Origin: Xestospongia muta
Taxonomy: Eukaryota; Porifera; Demospongiae; Haplosclerida; Petrosiidae
Direction of reading: 5' to 3'
Assembly (NCBI GenBank): GCA_963693285.1
Contig: OY848923.1
Coordinates: 1,093,026 to 1,157,025 of the forward strand
DNA length: 64,000 bases
Numbering within the stretch: position 1 is the stretch's first letter; the number at the start of each line of letters is the position of its first letter. Under the pieces are notes generated by a model that saw nothing but the letters and a program-made list of their open reading frames with translations, did no database searches and had not been told where the DNA came from. Positions 61,212 to 64,000 of the stretch are shown here, one piece after another. The position numbers and the translations under genes are program-made.

Positions 61212-61477
61212 GAAGATAATTAATTAATGTGATACTTATTGCAACTTTATTACATTGTAGTTACTATAGATATTTAATTGAGTTAAATTTGATTAGCTGT
61301 TTGTTTTTGTATTTGCTAAATAACTTTAACTATAGTTTTAATAAAACATTCTACAGCTGATAGATTTGTCTGTTATATAAAAAATGATATAATATTTTTA
61401 GAGTTAATAATTTGATTTAACTCATCAACTTTGCTCTACAAAATTTAAAATTCCTAACTTCTAAACTACATTATATC
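61212..61477. other. 3' flank of kinase copy 4
   Basis: AT-rich sequence with AATAAA near 61340 that could be the poly(A) signal. Nothing else recognised. Confidence 0.4.
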
Positions 61478-61735
61478 ACATGTAATGTCACATGTAGTAG
61501 AATATTGTAATATATATCAAATACTGAGTTACATGTAGTAGAATACTGAGTTACATGTAGTAGAATACTGAGTTGCATGTAGTAGAATACAGAGTTATAT
61601 GTAGTAGAATACAAAGTTACGTGTAGTAGAATACTGAGTTACATGTAGTAGAATACTGAGTTACGTGTAGTAGAATACTGAGTTACATGTAGTAGAATAC
61701 TAAGTTATATATAGTAAAACATGTAATAGAATAAA
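61478..61735. repeat. 22-bp minisatellite
   Basis: About ten imperfect copies of GAGTTACATGTAGTAGAATA + CT, with edge copies degraded. Confidence 0.9.
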
Positions 61736-61794
61736 CCATTGTTTTGTAAACAACCATTTAATAAACTGTTCATTCATTCATTGATATATCCCAT

Positions 61795-62150
61795 AAATAT
61801 GACAATAAAGGAGATCATCCTTGTCCTGTGGATAATGTAAGTTAATATGATAAATTAAATTATAACTGTATTGCTATTGTTATAACAGAAGACAAGAGAA
61901 GTTTAATATATTTAAAACTGATGAGTGTAGACTGTGGTATGTCACATGTAGGATACAGAACACCCACTTAGATGTATTATATTACATTATATACACAGTA
62001 TATGTGTGTGTATGTATGTACATGTATATAATATGTATATAAATCTCTATAATAAGGTTAAATTTACCACATATACTATTATCTGATATATATTACACTG
62101 TAATCTTACAAGATGAATAAAACTATTAACATTTACAGGTACTGTTATAT
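61795..62150 (+). pseudogene. Kinase-family DUSP and UBL remnants
   Basis: CATCCTTGTCCTGTGGATAA then TGTAAG resembles the PGPVDN end of a DUSP exon with its donor (compare 40955-40975). Then AGACAAGAGAAGTTTAATAT and GATGAGTGTAGACTGTGG are a broken UBL exon (KTRELFNIS, DECRLW). The tail repeats 55968-56090. No intact frame. Confidence 0.65.
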
Positions 62151-62299
62151 TAAAGTACAGGATTAGTTAATAATAATAATAACACAAAGATAAAATAAGT
62201 GACTGATAGTATATGATGGGTTTTAGTGTGATAAGTGATGTTGGGTTGATGGTTAGTAAAGAAGCATCCTTACTTCAGATTTAAAAGTGATTAGAGATG

Positions 62300-63575
62300 A
62301 ACTAGATTTTACAGAGAGAGAACAGAGGGGACAAATGAGTTTTGTGAAGCAGATGAGTGAGAAAAAGGAATGGTAAAGGTGAGAGGATCAAAGTGACAAG
62401 AAGCATAACTTGCCAGAGGTTTGCGATTGAAAATATCAGAAGGAAAATAGAGGAGGTTGTTTGTGATTTTATAGAGAAGACATAATTTGGAAATGGAGCG
62501 ATGAGTTGAGAGGGTTGGAAGGTTAAAAGTTGAGAGAAGAGATGAGTAATCATTGTCCCATTTATGAGAGCACATTTTTAGAGCAGTGTTGGGTTTTCTT
62601 GAGAATTTTAGCATTAGTGGAAGATACAGGTGGGTCCCAAACAGCGGAGCAGTAGGAAAAATAGGGAATGACAAGAGAGTGATACAAAGTAAGAAGAGTA
62701 TGAGGAGAAGCATGCTTATAGAAATTATGGTAGATGGTTCCAATGGTTTTGACGAGGTTTAGAGCGGAGAGATTGGATGTGAGGAGACCATGATAAATTG
62801 GAGGTGATAATAATACCAAGGTATTTAAAAGAATTGACTTGTTCAAGTTGAGAACCATTTAAGAAAAGAGGAGATAGGGAGGTTAGAAAAGAGAGAGACT
62901 TATGAGAGACAATCATGTATTTGGTTTTTTTGGAGTTGATGGTAAGATGACGAGAGGTAATTCACGATGAAATAAGATTGATGTTGGATTGGGAGGAGGG
63001 ATAGTTTAGCAATGTCATTTATATAGATGATGAATAAGAGAGACCCGAGAATGGAACCTTGGGGCACACCAGAGGTGACTTGAGATTTAGAAAATAGAGA
63101 ACCATTTATGATTACTTGTTGATGGAGCCAAGACAAGAGTCAAGTAGAGGCTTGTGAGGAAGAGAGTCAAATGCTTTAGTGAGATCGAAGAAAACTGCAC
63201 AGACTGCATATTTGCAATCCAGTGAAAAAACAACAACAAGAATTGACAATTGATAATAGAGCGGTTTCAGTTGAGAATCCTAGTCAGAAATCAAACTGAC
63301 AATTAGTAAGGATGTTGTGAGCAGAACAACAAAATTTGTACAGATAGTTAAAGATTTGACGTTTCAAGATCTTACATGGGAGAGAAAGTAGAGAGATTGG
63401 GAGATAGTTTGAAGGGGATGAAGAGGAGGTTTTCAATTTGAAAATAGGTGTGATATTGGAGTTTTTCCAGTCTGAAGGGACAATACCTGTTGAGAGGGAA
63501 GAGTTGAAAATAAGGGAAAGAGGAAGTGAAATACTAGGAGCTGTGTTGTGGAGCATGATAGAGGAGATAACTGGA
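62300..63575 (-). mobile_element. Degenerate LINE-type (non-LTR) reverse transcriptase
   Basis: Read on the minus strand, successive frames give reverse-transcriptase segments in the right order: LSTGIVPSDWKNSNITPIFK and PISLLSLPCKILKR (fingers), VTSGVPQGSILGSLLFIIYI then NDI (palm), FKYLGIIITSNLSWSPHI (after the palm), LLTLYHSLVIPYFSYCSAVW (thumb) and a C-terminal SISKLCLLYKITNNLL. These are typical of jockey/CR1-like LINEs. At least three frameshifts and the missing 5' end (no endonuclease) show that it is dead and 5'-truncated. Its 5' junction falls within a kinase-family UBL remnant at about 63570. Confidence 0.85.
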
Positions 63576-63705
63576 CTTGCAAGAATCACTGGGGTAAGTT
63601 ATAACAACAGAAATATAAAACTTAATTTTTGCTATAGCTTATGAATCAGTTTCTGACAATATCAGTAAAAAATCCAGATGTCAGTTGGCAAAATCCTCCA
63701 TACTG
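63566..63705 (+). pseudogene. UBL2 remnant of a copy 1/2-like gene
   Basis: GGACTTGCAAGAATCACTGG matches copy 1 (GGACTTGCCAGAATCACTGG, 42886-42905; GLARITG). After an intron-like gap, ISVKNPDVSWQN corresponds to LQVRNPDGSWPQ. It is cut at its left by the LINE. Confidence 0.7.
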
Positions 63706-63844
63706 AGACATAAGAGTACTATTTAATTCGTTGCTTTTACTATTATGCCACTTTTTATGCATATATTGTACCTATTTGAATTTTAGTTATTTGTTTATAA
63801 CAAAGTAACAAATTCAAATTTAGAGAGCCATTAATTTCTTCTGA

Positions 63845-64000
63845 TTCAACAGTTAATGGGTGTCCATTGTTCTCAACTACCTATGTTAGTGATGGAGTAT
63901 CTTTCTCTTCATTAACAGAAACACATCAAGATCTACCACAAGTACTCAATCTTGCAAAAGATCTCGAATATTTTCATTGTAAGAGGTCTCCCATCATTTT
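63845..64000 (+). pseudogene. Fifth kinase copy, broken, running off the right edge
   Basis: CAGTTAATGGGTGTCCATTG, CTATGTTAGTGATGGAGTAT and CATTGTAAGAGGTCTCCCAT match kinase exon 2 of the intact copies (for example 56802-56990), but deletions (after TTGT, after TCTTCATTAACA, and in the AAGTACTC-ATCTT block) shift the frame. Upstream kinase exon 1 is absent. Confidence 0.8.

Overview
The window is eukaryotic and animal: AT-rich DNA with compact multi-exon genes, short GT-AG introns (often 50-100 bp) and metazoan gene families. The overall style and the large kinase family with a short N-terminal lead before the glycine-rich loop recall a demosponge such as Amphimedon queenslandica. That assignment is inference from memory and was not searched.

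Layout. (1) Positions 1-22109, minus strand: one enormous gene that runs off the left edge. It encodes a signal peptide, about 62 immunoglobulin-like domains, one EGF-like domain, a hormone-receptor (HRM) domain and the start of a GAIN domain, i.e. the ectodomain of an adhesion GPCR-like receptor. Nine tandem genomic units of 1604 bp, each coding for five Ig domains (475 aa), make up 14.4 kb of it. (2) 22110-24210: intergenic DNA with a duplicated palindromic element and simple repeats, plus a small unidentified minus-strand gene. (3) 24211-25420, plus: a four-exon TauD/TfdA-type Fe(II)/2-oxoglutarate dioxygenase. (4) 25542-31886, minus: a gene of many exons that best fits SHOC1/Zip2-like meiotic crossover factors. 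(5) 32183-39275, plus: two tandem ceramide glucosyltransferase (UGCG) genes. (6) 39503-61211, plus: four tandem genes for an unusual protein, a protein kinase domain followed by a coiled coil, then the DUSP and ubiquitin-like domains characteristic of the deubiquitinases USP4/USP11/USP15, but with no protease domain. Two copies carry two UBLs and two carry about four. (7) 54985-55905 and 61795-64000: wreckage of the same families (kinase, UBL and UGCG fragments) and a dead LINE-type reverse transcriptase.

The two most unusual systems are the kinase-DUSP-UBL family, which appears to couple phosphorylation to ubiquitin-protease adaptor domains, and the giant Ig-array adhesion receptor with homogenised repeat units. 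UGCG remnants inside the kinase cluster and a kinase relic between the two UGCG genes show that the two families have been shuffled together by local segmental duplication. All exon joins were read by eye from splice signals and frame; no alignment or transcript was available.
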